A stretch of 64,000 nucleotides of DNA from a virus: the IMG/VR virus record IMGVR_UViG_3300028374_000008, positions 1 to 64,000 of that record. One strand, given 5' to 3'. The notes under the pieces were generated by a model. It was not told where the DNA came from, ran no database searches, and saw only the letters and a program-made list of their open reading frames with translations. This document shows, piece by piece, positions 51,137-59,757 of the stretch (position 1 is the stretch's first letter; the number at the start of each line of letters is the position of its first letter). A program made the translations under genes and the position numbers.

Positions 51137-52707
51137 CGCATGTTCGGAGCGCCAACACACGTACCGCGTGTAAAAATGTGGTCGTGCTTTCTTCCCCCAA
51201 ACACACACCTATTACCTGCCAGGACATTGACGTTGTGCTACGCAAAGTAGGCGCGCATGACTACTGGGAGCACCCTTGGGCAAGCGTAACCGTTGACGCG
51301 TCTGTCCTGAGAAGCAACACGCAGGGGTACCGAGTTGCGTCCTCTGAGCCCCGCCACACCGCTGTAGTGGCGCCCAGCGTCGACGTGTTTACGGACGTAG
51401 ACATGACGACGCCTCTGACAGGCTTTCGGCTCGGCTTCCACGTCAAGGGAGCTGAGTCGATAAGCTGGCCCTTTGAAGAGCTGCGTTCAGAGTGTCACCT
51501 CGTGTGGGCGCTTACGTCGTCCGTATGTAAGACCTGCAAAATGAACAACCAGTTGGCGTGCCGGTGGGCGCTCTTCACGAAAAAACTTCGTGGGATGGGT
51601 GTCACAAAAGCCCACGAGCAGTTTTATGCGTGGTCTTCGCTGCATTTTCAGCAGAAGAATCTGCGCGATCCTGCACCTATTGTCCCTGTTGAAGGTCTTC
51701 CCCTTAACGCTGAGACGTGTATTGGACGCCGCGCATGGAACCTGGCGTACGACGAGACGATGGTAAAGCGGGCAGGGGACGTGGGCACGTATGAGTACAT
51801 TTCGGCGTATTACACCAGCGCGTGGAGCGCAACGAACACGCGCTGGAAAACCGACACGGGTGCGTGCAGCGTCATCAAGCATGACCCCGACACTATTCAA
51901 AGACGCGTCCGGGCCAAGTCCAACCAGGCGTCTAACGCAGCGACTGCGCGGGAGCGGCGTTCCGATATTTGCGGCACGAAAGAGGAGGCGTGCTATCTCG
52001 AAGACAGGTGTTCGCTGTGGCGTCGTCAAAACTCATGCGTACGTATGCAATCCGAGAGTGACTTTTCGGCGTATGCGGAGCAGCACTTCGACGAAAACCC
52101 AGAGGAGCTGGCGCCTCCTCAGATGCTCTACTTGTCGTCTTTGGTAGCAGGTCGTGAGTTTGACCTCATTGACGAGCGCACGGAGCACGTCCGTGGAAGC
52201 ACGATGGGTGGCGCGGCGAAGCAGTCGCGTTACGCGTCGTCTCTTTTTTGGAGCATCCTAACGGACTCAGGACGCCGGACGCTGCGGTTTCATTCGTGGC
52301 TTGAGCTTACGCAGCACATCCGCCGGTATGCTCCCTGGGAGTTGTCGTTCTTTGAAGATGCGAAGAAGAAGGCGGATGCGTTGGTGTGCGACGTAAACCC
52401 GGAGTCGTTGCGTCTTTCTACGCTGCGCCTTTCGGGGCGTGTGCGCGTGCGCTCAGGGTTTGGCTACAGCTCGTATAGTCCCATTGGCATATGTGTCTAC
52501 CCGCTGCCTGCGTATCCCGAAGACCCCAACTATGTATGGTCGTTTAAGCCAAGCATGCGGTTTGAGGATGGCTCATCGCGCTCTCCGCACACCGTTCGGT
52601 CTTACATGTACGGCTACAAGTTCTTAGGGCTAACGCCGCCGCACCTCTTCACGCCTAAGCCAGGCTCTCCCCTAAAGGTTTACACCTACGATGTGGGCGG
52701 CGAGTAG
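51118..52707 (+). CDS. 529-aa Cys-containing protein after the reverse transcriptase
   Basis: The ATG at 51118 overlaps the RT end by 19 bases and has GGAG upstream, so the two are co-translated. I do not recognise the family. Two Cys clusters are visible: CKTCKMNNQLAC (~135-147) and a later group in SDICGTKEEACYLEDRCSLW (~285-310). The rest is Trp/Tyr/Arg-rich, which suits a nucleic-acid-binding protein. It is the strongest candidate for a functional partner of the RT. It ends 22 bases inside the tail of the convergent virion gene. Confidence 0.65.
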   Translation: MQYYTLTHVRSANTRTACKNVVVLSSPKHTPITCQDIDVVLRKVGAHDYWEHPWASVTVDASVLRSNTQGYRVASSEPRHTAVVAPSVDVFTDVDMTTPLTGFRLGFHVKGAESISWPFEELRSECHLVWALTSSVCKTCKMNNQLACRWALFTKKLRGMGVTKAHEQFYAWSSLHFQQKNLRDPAPIVPVEGLPLNAETCIGRRAWNLAYDETMVKRAGDVGTYEYISAYYTSAWSATNTRWKTDTGACSVIKHDPDTIQRRVRAKSNQASNAATARERRSDICGTKEEACYLEDRCSLWRRQNSCVRMQSESDFSAYAEQHFDENPEELAPPQMLYLSSLVAGREFDLIDERTEHVRGSTMGGAAKQSRYASSLFWSILTDSGRRTLRFHSWLELTQHIRRYAPWELSFFEDAKKKADALVCDVNPESLRLSTLRLSGRVRVRSGFGYSSYSPIGICVYPLPAYPEDPNYVWSFKPSMRFEDGSSRSPHTVRSYMYGYKFLGLTPPHLFTPKPGSPLKVYTYDVGGE

Positions 52708-53735
52708 GCCGGGCACAGGTCCACAACTTCAGCCAGCAAGCGCGTCTCTTCGCGCTCCAAGGATTCTTGGACCTGCTGGGAATCAGAGAGCTCTCGCGTG
52801 CACGTTTCAAGTGCCGTGAGAGCCTCATTTTTAGCTGTGGTAGCTGCGTCGCGTATCGTTGTCTGCGCGGAGATCTGCGTGGTCACGGCTGCGATCTCTG
52901 CAGTGATTGTAGAGATGCTGTTACTCAAAGTGACAACCGCATCCTCAAAGCCGCCGGTGTCGTAGTACTCGACGTACAGTGCGCCGGTGGGGTTTAGAAG
53001 CTCATCGTCAACGGTGTCACGTGGCACACCCGCGGCGAATGATACGCGCTGGTTGTTCCATGTGCTGATGGCCGCAACGATGTCTGCTGCAAGGCTTGTC
53101 GACGCAGACTGTATGGCAGTCAAAGCGTTGAGCCCAGCAGTCAGTGCTGTCTTGCTGCGATCGAGCGCACTGAGCGTCGTGTTGGCGTCAGCCTCGGTTG
53201 CGGCGGCGTCGTCGTAGGTGTCTTGGAGTTCGTCACACGACGCCTGCTTCTCGGTGACCGTTGTGTCCTGTGCGGTGCGCTCGTCGCGTTTTTCTGTGTA
53301 CGCAGAGATCGCTGGCGTGAGTATGCCGATGTCTGCAGCAGGGAACGACAGATTCTCTGCTGGGTCGGACAAGAACACGTCAATGAAGGCCTGGTAGTCG
53401 ACGACCAGGGCGTTGACGCGCTCCTGCAAGAAGTCCTTCCCTGCGATAGCAGTGTTGATGTTTTCGTAGCGGTTGATGACCGTCGAGGAACGGAAGAATG
53501 ACGCTTCGTTCGTGACCGCCAGAGCCCGGCTTGTTGCGAGCACTGCCAGGTCCGCGGGCGTTGCCACCCGTGCCAAGATGTCTTGCTTAGGATCGTCTTC
53601 GTCGATGATCTCTAATACAAACGCGCCAAAGTCTGGCAAGTCGCCGCGGTCCGTGACCGTAGATGTAACAACATACTCGACGGTGACGCCGTCGATCTCT
53701 GCCGTGCGTAGCTGTGTTGCCAGCGTAGGTGCCAT
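52686..53735 (-). CDS. Virion protein with long coiled coil
   Basis: 349 aa. The first ~130 residues are beta-type. Residues ~130-340 are Ala/Thr/Asp-rich helices with heptad character (DELQDTYDDAAATEADANTT), interrupted by a short globular piece (ISTWNNQRVSFAAGVPRDTV). The start overlaps the upstream stop (TAATG). A tail or fibre-associated role is likely from context. Confidence 0.6.
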   Translation of the reverse strand: MAPTLATQLRTAEIDGVTVEYVVTSTVTDRGDLPDFGAFVLEIIDEDDPKQDILARVATPADLAVLATSRALAVTNEASFFRSSTVINRYENINTAIAGKDFLQERVNALVVDYQAFIDVFLSDPAENLSFPAADIGILTPAISAYTEKRDERTAQDTTVTEKQASCDELQDTYDDAAATEADANTTLSALDRSKTALTAGLNALTAIQSASTSLAADIVAAISTWNNQRVSFAAGVPRDTVDDELLNPTGALYVEYYDTGGFEDAVVTLSNSISTITAEIAAVTTQISAQTTIRDAATTAKNEALTALETCTRELSDSQQVQESLEREETRLLAEVVDLCPAYSPPTS

Positions 53736-54094
53736 TAGGAGTACGTATTCGTGTTGGAACCAAGGAACGTAGTGAGGCCCGCGTTGTACTCTGTGACGAG
53801 CGTTGTCAAAGCCGCGTCCACATTCGTGCGCGCAGTATCGCCGTCTGTAATAGAGTCGTAGCGCCCCGTGACTTCTGACTGGCGGTAGAACGCTGTGCCG
53901 TCTGTGCGCGTCGTCGGGTAGATCAAGTCGCCGGGTGTAATGGTCCGTATAAACGTGTTGTCTGAGAAGCGCAGAAGGAAGACTTCTTCCGGCATATCGG
54001 TGGCAGTATCAACGGTCCATGTTACCGTGTAGACGGTGTTCCCGTCGCCGTCGGTCTCCGTACCGCCTTCGTCTGTGACTTCAATGGACGCCAT
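53735..54094 (-). CDS. 119-aa virion protein, unknown
   Basis: Starts at the ATG at 54094 behind GAGG; an upstream in-frame start at 54148 would collide with the resolvase start. Beta-rich, Thr/Asp-rich (NTVYTVTWTVDTATDMPEEV). Residues ~70-115 (TAFYRQSEVTGRYDSITDGD) resemble the corresponding part of the next gene (FFRSSTVINRYENINTAIAG), so the two may be distant paralogues. Confidence 0.6.
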   Translation of the reverse strand: MASIEVTDEGGTETDGDGNTVYTVTWTVDTATDMPEEVFLLRFSDNTFIRTITPGDLIYPTTRTDGTAFYRQSEVTGRYDSITDGDTARTNVDAALTTLVTEYNAGLTTFLGSNTNTYS

Positions 54095-54147
54095 TTCAAC
54101 CTCGTTGTGTGCGCGATCACTATACTGAAACCCTACGGCACTGCGCA

Positions 54148-54663
54148 ATGAACTTCATCGGCATTGACCAATCTATGCGGCACACAGGTGTGTGTTTACT
54201 GAGTAAACACGACGAACCAAAGCTGTGGCTCATCGAGCCTGAGCATAAAGGGCCCGTGCTGCTGGGTTACATTTTCGACCGCATCGCTGGCATCCTTGAT
54301 GTTACAACACCTGTGGCTGCTGCCGTAGAGGGCGGATCATTTGGCAGCCGAGGTCGGTTGTTTGACTTAGGTGAGGTCCACGGCGTGGTGATGTTGGCTC
54401 TGCTCCAGGCCCGCACAAGCATTGTTGATGTTGCCCCGTCGCAGCTAAAGAAATTCCAGACGGGCAAGTCTGGTGCACGCAAAGAGTGGATGGTCGAAGC
54501 CGCCAACGACTTTCTTGGCTACGAGATAGACGACGACAACCTGGCTGATGCGGTGGGCCTTGCGCGCATCGCTCGAGCCGTCCACCTACAGGACGCTACG
54601 ACGCGCGCCGAAGCCGAGGTCGTACACAAACTTACAAACTCTGATCGGTACTACAAACTATGA
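54148..54663 (+). CDS. RuvC-like Holliday junction resolvase
   Basis: 171 aa from the ATG at 54148. RNase H-fold nuclease: FIGIDQSMRHTGV (first Asp, ~6), AAVEGGSFGSRG (Glu, ~61) and DDDNLADAVGLARIA (last acidic pair, ~130). This pattern fits RuvC-type resolvases, which cut branched DNA before packaging. It leads a three-gene plus-strand cluster set within minus-strand virion genes. A weak TATACT-like box lies 25 bases upstream. Confidence 0.8.
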   Translation: MNFIGIDQSMRHTGVCLLSKHDEPKLWLIEPEHKGPVLLGYIFDRIAGILDVTTPVAAAVEGGSFGSRGRLFDLGEVHGVVMLALLQARTSIVDVAPSQLKKFQTGKSGARKEWMVEAANDFLGYEIDDDNLADAVGLARIARAVHLQDATTRAEAEVVHKLTNSDRYYKL

Positions 54664-54959
54664 AACCTGAACAACGTATTGGACTTACGCCCATTCACGT
54701 ACGCTTGGCAGCGTCGATGCTCACCAAAGGCGAGGGCCACCACCCGTGTGAACGCCTTGGGTACACTACCGCACTTGTTGAAACCGTTGAGGATTGGCAC
54801 AACCGCGCGCTCGATGACCAGCCCGCTGCGTACTTCATGGAGATGCGGGTTAATTTCTACTCAGGGACACGTCGTGTACGCTGGGTAGACTTCAAGCTCA
54901 GCATGACGGGCGGGGGCGGTCAGCCTGCGTTCACAGTCCACGAGGCCGACGATGAGTAA
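54660..54959 (+). CDS. 99-aa protein, unknown
   Basis: Start overlaps the resolvase stop (ATGA). Small mixed protein (RLGYTTALVETVEDWHNRAL, FYSGTRRVRWVDFKLSMTGG). No family is recognised. Coupled translation suggests a role with the resolvase. Confidence 0.6.
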   Translation: MKPEQRIGLTPIHVRLAASMLTKGEGHHPCERLGYTTALVETVEDWHNRALDDQPAAYFMEMRVNFYSGTRRVRWVDFKLSMTGGGGQPAFTVHEADDE

Positions 54960-55341
54960 CTACCAGCCCTACCGCAACTTCATAGAATTTCGGTACGCCT
55001 ACGGGCGCGTGCTAATTCTTCGTGATGCGCTGCCCACAGGGAGACAGCTCAGCACGGCGTGCCGAGCGCTGTGCGCGGTGTTCGGTCAACACACAAAGCG
55101 CATCAACGAAGACAACCCCATCATCAGTGTCGGCAAGCCTGGTATCAGTGTCTTAAAGAAGAAGTGGTTGTTCTTGGAGATTTACGATGCTGCGGGCTTG
55201 GACGACGAGTTCAAAGAGACAATCCTGCGCGGCATACCGCGGCCTATGCTAGACGCTGTTTACGCCTCAGGAATCATGCTCGCTGACGACATCAAGCTCT
55301 TTCCACCTGTCGTAGATCACGCCAGCGACACGCTCGTCTGA
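54952..55341 (+). CDS. 129-aa protein, unknown
   Basis: Overlaps the previous gene by 8 bases. Basic, Ala/Leu-rich start (RYAYGRVLILRDALPTGRQL), with no visible motif. Its 3' end overlaps the convergent gene at 55267 by 75 bases, an unusually long tail-to-tail overlap. Confidence 0.55.
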   Translation: MSNYQPYRNFIEFRYAYGRVLILRDALPTGRQLSTACRALCAVFGQHTKRINEDNPIISVGKPGISVLKKKWLFLEIYDAAGLDDEFKETILRGIPRPMLDAVYASGIMLADDIKLFPPVVDHASDTLV

Positions 55342-55722
55342 CCACCCCCACAGAAGATAGTTCGACACTGTGAGGACAGCGGTTGTGCTTTGGAGTCCGC
55401 GGCCATCTCTTTTGTATGCCTCGACTTCCAGTTCAACGCGGCCGCGGCGCGTGATGTATTTCCACACAAACTTCCACAGCCCCATGCGGTCACGCTGCTC
55501 AACGTGTACTTGCTCGTGTCGGTAGACGCGGTCACCTGGCTCTGCAAGGCCATCAGGCGGCGAGTAGATCGTGCGGGTAAAGACCGACACCGTATGGAAC
55601 GTGCGGCGGTACTTCTTCCACCACGTACACGCGACGAGTGCCGCGCCGTAGTAGAATATGCCAAGCCAAAGCCAGTCCAGCGCCTTGTATTTTCCGTGTG
55701 GGCGTACGTCTAATTCACTCAT
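55267..55722 (-). CDS. Membrane-anchored HExxH protein
   Basis: 151 aa from the ATG at 55722, which overlaps the previous stop (ATGA). A hydrophobic segment LDWLWLGIFYYGAALVACTW lies near the N-terminus. Residues ~75-90 contain RHEQVHVEQRDRMG with a zinc-peptidase-type HEQVH, followed by a basic amphipathic stretch. It could be a small membrane protease or a degenerate one. It lies in a run of three membrane proteins, consistent with a lysis or envelope module. Confidence 0.6.
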   Translation of the reverse strand: MSELDVRPHGKYKALDWLWLGIFYYGAALVACTWWKKYRRTFHTVSVFTRTIYSPPDGLAEPGDRVYRHEQVHVEQRDRMGLWKFVWKYITRRGRVELEVEAYKRDGRGLQSTTAVLTVSNYLLWGWSDERVAGVIYDRWKELDVVSEHDS

Positions 55723-56186
55723 GGCTTCACCATCCAACCACCGATAAACCCGGCGGCAGCGCCTGTGATGAGCGCCGCGACAAGCCAGGGTAGTCCGCCT
55801 CCAAACACGGACATCGCTTTGGCTTCTTCGGCTTCCTTGACAGCGTCTAAGTACTTGGGAAAGATCTCGTCGGCACGCTTCTCCATCTTGTCGGCGCGTT
55901 TCTTCTGTGCAAGCCGTGCCTGCTCCTCGAGCTCAAACGATTCTTGCAGATACTCCAGCGACACCTGCAGGGCTGGCACCGCCCGGTGCAGCCAGACGTA
56001 CTGGTTGCGCAGCTCGAGGTAGACTTTGAAGTTGTCCTTGTCGAGGCACTTACGCTCCGGGGCACAGTCTGTGAAGACAGGCCGCTCTACGAACTCAAAC
56101 TCCGCAGTGTCTGAGCTGTCTTGTGCCAACGTAACGGAAGGAGCCAGCGCGATGAGCACGGCGAAGAAGACGATAAGTTGTCGCAT
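55719..56186 (-). CDS. Exported coiled-coil protein with C-terminal membrane helix, spanin-like
   Basis: 155 aa from the ATG at 56186. A typical signal peptide (MRQLIVFFAVLIALAPSVTL, cleavage probably after TLA) is followed by a soluble region with two Cys (FTDCAPERKCLDKD), a coiled coil (~85-120), and a C-terminal hydrophobic segment LPWLVAALITGAAAGFIGGW. The topology would span the periplasm, as spanins do, but the order of anchors is unusual. A lysis role is inference. Confidence 0.6.
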   Translation of the reverse strand: MRQLIVFFAVLIALAPSVTLAQDSSDTAEFEFVERPVFTDCAPERKCLDKDNFKVYLELRNQYVWLHRAVPALQVSLEYLQESFELEEQARLAQKKRADKMEKRADEIFPKYLDAVKEAEEAKAMSVFGGGLPWLVAALITGAAAGFIGGWMVKP

Positions 56187-56202
56187 GGTGTGCCTGTAGG
56201 GG

Positions 56203-56595
56203 CTAATTGATTTCGCTCTCCAAACGCTCGAGCTCGTCCCACGAGTCGGCGCCTTTGATGGCCGCGACGATAGATTGGCGTCGCTCCTTCGCTTCGTTGA
56301 GCTCAGCTTGGATCTTTGCAGCTTCCTTGGACGCTTCGATTGCTTCTTTGTGTAGCCGCTCCGACTCTTCCTGGCTGGCGGCGCTCTCTGCTTTGAGCTG
56401 GGCTTGCTTGGCGGCGTCTTCTGCGGTGCGGCCTTTGGCTTTAAGGCGCGCCTCTTTTTTAGCTGCCACAACCCACACGATGACAATCACAAGGAACAGC
56501 ACGGCCAAGACAATCGCCCACCACCACCGGATGTACCACGGTGATTTGGCGTCGCCGATGACCTTACGTCGTATGTCTAAGAAAATGGGTTCCAT
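56203..56595 (-). CDS. Membrane protein with long coiled coil, spanin- or lysis-type
   Basis: 130 aa. One membrane helix (WWWAIVLAVLFLVIVIVWVV, residues ~24-44) is followed by a charged coiled coil to the end (KLKAESAASQ, EAAKIQAELNEAKERR). The N-in anchor plus periplasmic coil is the layout of an inner-membrane spanin. The gene shares a TAATG overlap with the fibre gene upstream and precedes an exported partner. Confidence 0.6.
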   Translation of the reverse strand: MEPIFLDIRRKVIGDAKSPWYIRWWWAIVLAVLFLVIVIVWVVAAKKEARLKAKGRTAEDAAKQAQLKAESAASQEESERLHKEAIEASKEAAKIQAELNEAKERRQSIVAAIKGADSWDELERLESEIN

Positions 56596-58982
56596 TATAG
56601 ACCCGAGTCTCCAAGAGGCGTCGCGAGCAGGCGGTACACGTTTAACTGGTCGGACGCTGTCAGACGGCGGAACAGCTGGTCGTGGCGATACACTCGTAGC
56701 AGCGAGATGCGGCCGGTGCCACCGCTGAAGCCCGTGAGAATAAAGAAATCGCCATTACGTTCAATACGCGGGTTGGTGTACCCCGAGGCGATGGCGAACG
56801 CTGCGCGGAACCCAAAGTTACGCTTACCGTATAGCTGGATGCTATTCGCTGGGTCGACGTACGCGACGTAGTCCTGGTCCACGGCCAACCCGTTCGGGAC
56901 AGACGCGCCGGGCGCTGGAGTAGGCACTGCCTGAAGTAGACCTGTGAGAGAACTCTCGGTTGTCTCCTCGCCGCTCCACTTGTTCAGGACCAGCACGTAC
57001 CCCAAGTCTGCTCCGTCGCTCACCTGAAGCCACAGGTGCTGCGGGTCACATTTCATAGCCCGGTTTGTGAAAACGTCGGTGGTACCTGTGAAAGCGTAGT
57101 CCCATGAGGACGAAGAGCCGGCGCCTTTGTTTGCGAGTGCGCGGACGTTGAACGACCCTGTCCCAGCAGGTCCCGCTACGTACACGTAGAACCCGTCGGT
57201 ACATACGGAGATAAGTGCGGCGCCATGCGCGTACGCCCAATCGTCAGTCGCGGACCCTGCAGTCATGTCTAAACGGCTCACGGTCCCGTCCAACAAGACC
57301 AAGAACAAGTACTCGTCGTCCATGCACATATCGCGCACGTCAGAGCCTGATGTGTACGTCCACACGGATGCGCCAGTCGACGCGTTGTAAAGCTCTACGT
57401 CTGTACCGTCCGCCACAGCAAAGTAGGCGCCGTTTGTGCACAGCGAAGAATCCGGAGCGGCAGCGACCGCCGTCGCGTATGTTTGCTCAACAACGCTTAG
57501 GTTAGTGAGGTCACGCCGCTCGGCGGTCGAACCGCCGTCATCGTACAGCAAGTACACGTAGCGACCGTCTGTACACGCGTTTAAGCTAACGACTGCTGCG
57601 CCGAAAGACTCCGTGCGTTCAAACATGTAGAACGAGATATCCGTCGGCTCCAGCGTCTTAACGAGCAGAACTTCTTTGTTCGTCGTGCCCGCGATGAACT
57701 CGTGGACCGAGCTGGCGACCGCCGTGTTGTCTTGCAGCGTAGAAATAGCTGCAGCGTTTGTTGTGATTTCGGTGTCAACAGCCTCGTTAAACTCTTGCTG
57801 CGACTCTAACGCTGTGCTGATTGTAACAAAAGGAGTTGCGTCGATGCCGAGACGTTTGGCCCCTTCATCAACACCTGACGCCGGCGGCGCCGCAATCGGC
57901 CGTTCGTAGTCCGCACGAATGCTGTTCGCCGTCGCTTCCAAGATACCGAAGTTTGCAAGTCGGATGTCCGTCACAGGAAACGATTTAATCAGCACGCTCC
58001 CGTCTGCCAGCGTGAAAGAATCGTCAACGACACGCCCAACGACCACGCAGTCCGGCGCCTTCTCAGGCTCTGCCGACAGGTTCACCAGGCTTGCGCCCGG
58101 GATGAGATGCTCGTTGGAGTTTTCTTCGACAGACTCCCGTCGGTTCTGGACCGTTGAGTACCAGATGGCGAGCGTGTCCCCTTCGTTGAGTTCGTTGTCT
58201 GACGTTGCAGCAAAGAACGCTGCCAAGGCGGTATCTGTAATTTCGTGGAACAGACCGTCCCCGCCTGAGGTGAGCGTCGTCGGCCCGAGGTCGACCATCG
58301 CCCCGTCTGTGCCAGTCGTTGCGCTGACCAAAACATTGACGGTGCCGTCCGCGTTGATGGCGTCGACGATGTCTTGCGTCGTGTGGCCCAGGCCCGAGTC
58401 GTACTGGACCACGATCTCATGTAAGCCAGGCTGTACAGCTTCGTTGCTTACGACCTCGCCATTTAGGTCGATGTTAATCGCGCCGGCACCGGACAAGTCG
58501 ACAGTCTCCACAGACAGATTAAAGCTGCCGTCAAAATCAAAGACGACGGCTGTCACCGTAAAGTCGTTGACGCCTACGGTACCCAACGTTGCGGTAGCGT
58601 AACGCGTCGGGAAGCGTGTGCCGCCTCCCTCGTTGGAGTCTCCGCGTGCCTCGCCGGGCGTCGTACCCGGCACTGCAATGAGCGACGCGCCAGAGGACAG
58701 CGCAAGTGCTCCCGTACCGCCGCTGGCAGTGACTCCTCCCCAGGCGATGGATCCGCCGCTTGAGAGCTGGAAGAACAGTGAGCGGTCGTTGTCACGCAGC
58801 CACCGTGCTTCGTTTGATTCAATGCGCAGCGCCTCAGAGCGTGCACGCAGCACCTCGTCCGGGCGGGACAGTGTCGCCTGGTCCGCCTGCTCCCCGTTTT
58901 GGATGGGCGAGATTGAGTCGGTAGAGGCTTCGCCCGAGTCATTGCCCGACGGCGTAGTCTGGAAGTCGATTACTTTAGTCAT
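56595..58982 (-). CDS. Large virion protein with beta-propeller-like C-terminal half
   Basis: 795 aa. The first ~370 residues are beta-rich with SSGGSIAWGGVTASGGTGAL. From ~410 to 740 blocks recur with the pattern of a repeated blade (CTDGRYVYLLYD, CTNGAYFAVADG, CMDDEYLFLVLL, CTDGFYVYVAGP, CDPQHLWLQVSD), about 35-50 residues apart. These suggest a propeller domain for host or receptor binding. AAGGA lies before the ATG. It is probably a tail or fibre component; no named family is claimed. Confidence 0.65.
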   Translation of the reverse strand: MTKVIDFQTTPSGNDSGEASTDSISPIQNGEQADQATLSRPDEVLRARSEALRIESNEARWLRDNDRSLFFQLSSGGSIAWGGVTASGGTGALALSSGASLIAVPGTTPGEARGDSNEGGGTRFPTRYATATLGTVGVNDFTVTAVVFDFDGSFNLSVETVDLSGAGAINIDLNGEVVSNEAVQPGLHEIVVQYDSGLGHTTQDIVDAINADGTVNVLVSATTGTDGAMVDLGPTTLTSGGDGLFHEITDTALAAFFAATSDNELNEGDTLAIWYSTVQNRRESVEENSNEHLIPGASLVNLSAEPEKAPDCVVVGRVVDDSFTLADGSVLIKSFPVTDIRLANFGILEATANSIRADYERPIAAPPASGVDEGAKRLGIDATPFVTISTALESQQEFNEAVDTEITTNAAAISTLQDNTAVASSVHEFIAGTTNKEVLLVKTLEPTDISFYMFERTESFGAAVVSLNACTDGRYVYLLYDDGGSTAERRDLTNLSVVEQTYATAVAAAPDSSLCTNGAYFAVADGTDVELYNASTGASVWTYTSGSDVRDMCMDDEYLFLVLLDGTVSRLDMTAGSATDDWAYAHGAALISVCTDGFYVYVAGPAGTGSFNVRALANKGAGSSSSWDYAFTGTTDVFTNRAMKCDPQHLWLQVSDGADLGYVLVLNKWSGEETTESSLTGLLQAVPTPAPGASVPNGLAVDQDYVAYVDPANSIQLYGKRNFGFRAAFAIASGYTNPRIERNGDFFILTGFSGGTGRISLLRVYRHDQLFRRLTASDQLNVYRLLATPLGDSGL

Positions 58983-58995
58983 CTTGAAATCCTTA

Positions 58996-59520
58996 TCAGA
59001 CGATGGAGTACTGCACGTCCCACACGTAGCTTATGGCGAGGTCGGCGGTTTTGGTGATGGCGGGGTAGACCTGTCGGCACACAAGTAGTTCGTTGGCTGC
59101 GCCTGCCAGGCCATCGGATACTGTGTAGATGCCCGCTGCGCGGAGGGTAGACCCGTTTGCTTCGCCAGTCCCTACCTCTGCGCGGAACTGCACCAGCCCT
59201 GAGATGCCGCCCAAGTCAATGTCCACATCAGCTGCGCGGTCGAACACGTAGTCTTTGACTACCGTACCCGTAGGGCCGGTGTCGCTGGCCGACGCGCCTG
59301 ACGCAAAGGGCGTAGCGCTTGCTTCAATCTGCATGCTGTTAAACGCCAGCTCCGTGACGTCTGCCACCGCAGCTTTCTGCGTAATCAGGGCAGCAAGCAC
59401 TTCCAGGTGCACGGTCGTGATCTGATTTTTCTTTGCGGAGACACAGGTCTTCTCTCCGGTCGACGTGTTTACCACGTAAACCTTTAGGAAGCCTTGCATA
59501 AGTGCGTTTTCAGATTTCAT
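58996..59520 (-). CDS. 174-aa tail-associated protein
   Basis: Beta-rich protein (GFLKVYVVNTSTGEKTCVSA; DYVFDRAADVDIDLGG; LRAAGIYTVSDGLAGAANEL) ending in a strand-rich segment. Located between the LamG-type protein and the propeller protein in one minus-strand operon, so a tail or fibre connector is likely. Confidence 0.6.
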   Translation of the reverse strand: MKSENALMQGFLKVYVVNTSTGEKTCVSAKKNQITTVHLEVLAALITQKAAVADVTELAFNSMQIEASATPFASGASASDTGPTGTVVKDYVFDRAADVDIDLGGISGLVQFRAEVGTGEANGSTLRAAGIYTVSDGLAGAANELLVCRQVYPAITKTADLAISYVWDVQYSIV

Positions 59521-59602
59521 GGGCTGCTCACAGTTTCGCCAGGTGTGTAATCTACCGAGCGGCGAATGTTTTTACCATGCGTGATCGCGTGTAACCACTG
59601 TA

Positions 59603-59757
59603 TCACGTACCGCCGTTGTAGAGTGCGAGAACGTCGGCAGGTGTAGAATGCGCATCTGTAAACGTAACCTCGTCAATCCTACCAACCCAAAGCTGCGCGG
59701 CGATTGCTGCCTCGCGCCAGGCGAGCAGGAGTTGTTCGGTCGTGTAGGTCAAAACGG
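59603..59757 (-). other. -1 frame extension after a G7 run (frameshift or decayed domain end)
   Basis: The 1231-aa gene stops at 59749 just after a run of seven G. A -1 shift on this run keeps the frame open to a TGA at 59603-59605, adding about 50 residues that include TTEQLLLAWREAAIAAQLW and then GRIDEVTFTDAHSTPADVLA followed by LYNGG. That last part is the usual end of a LamG/concanavalin domain. It has no good start of its own. It may be a programmed frameshift product, a homopolymer sequencing error, or the remnant of a lost domain. Confidence 0.55.
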
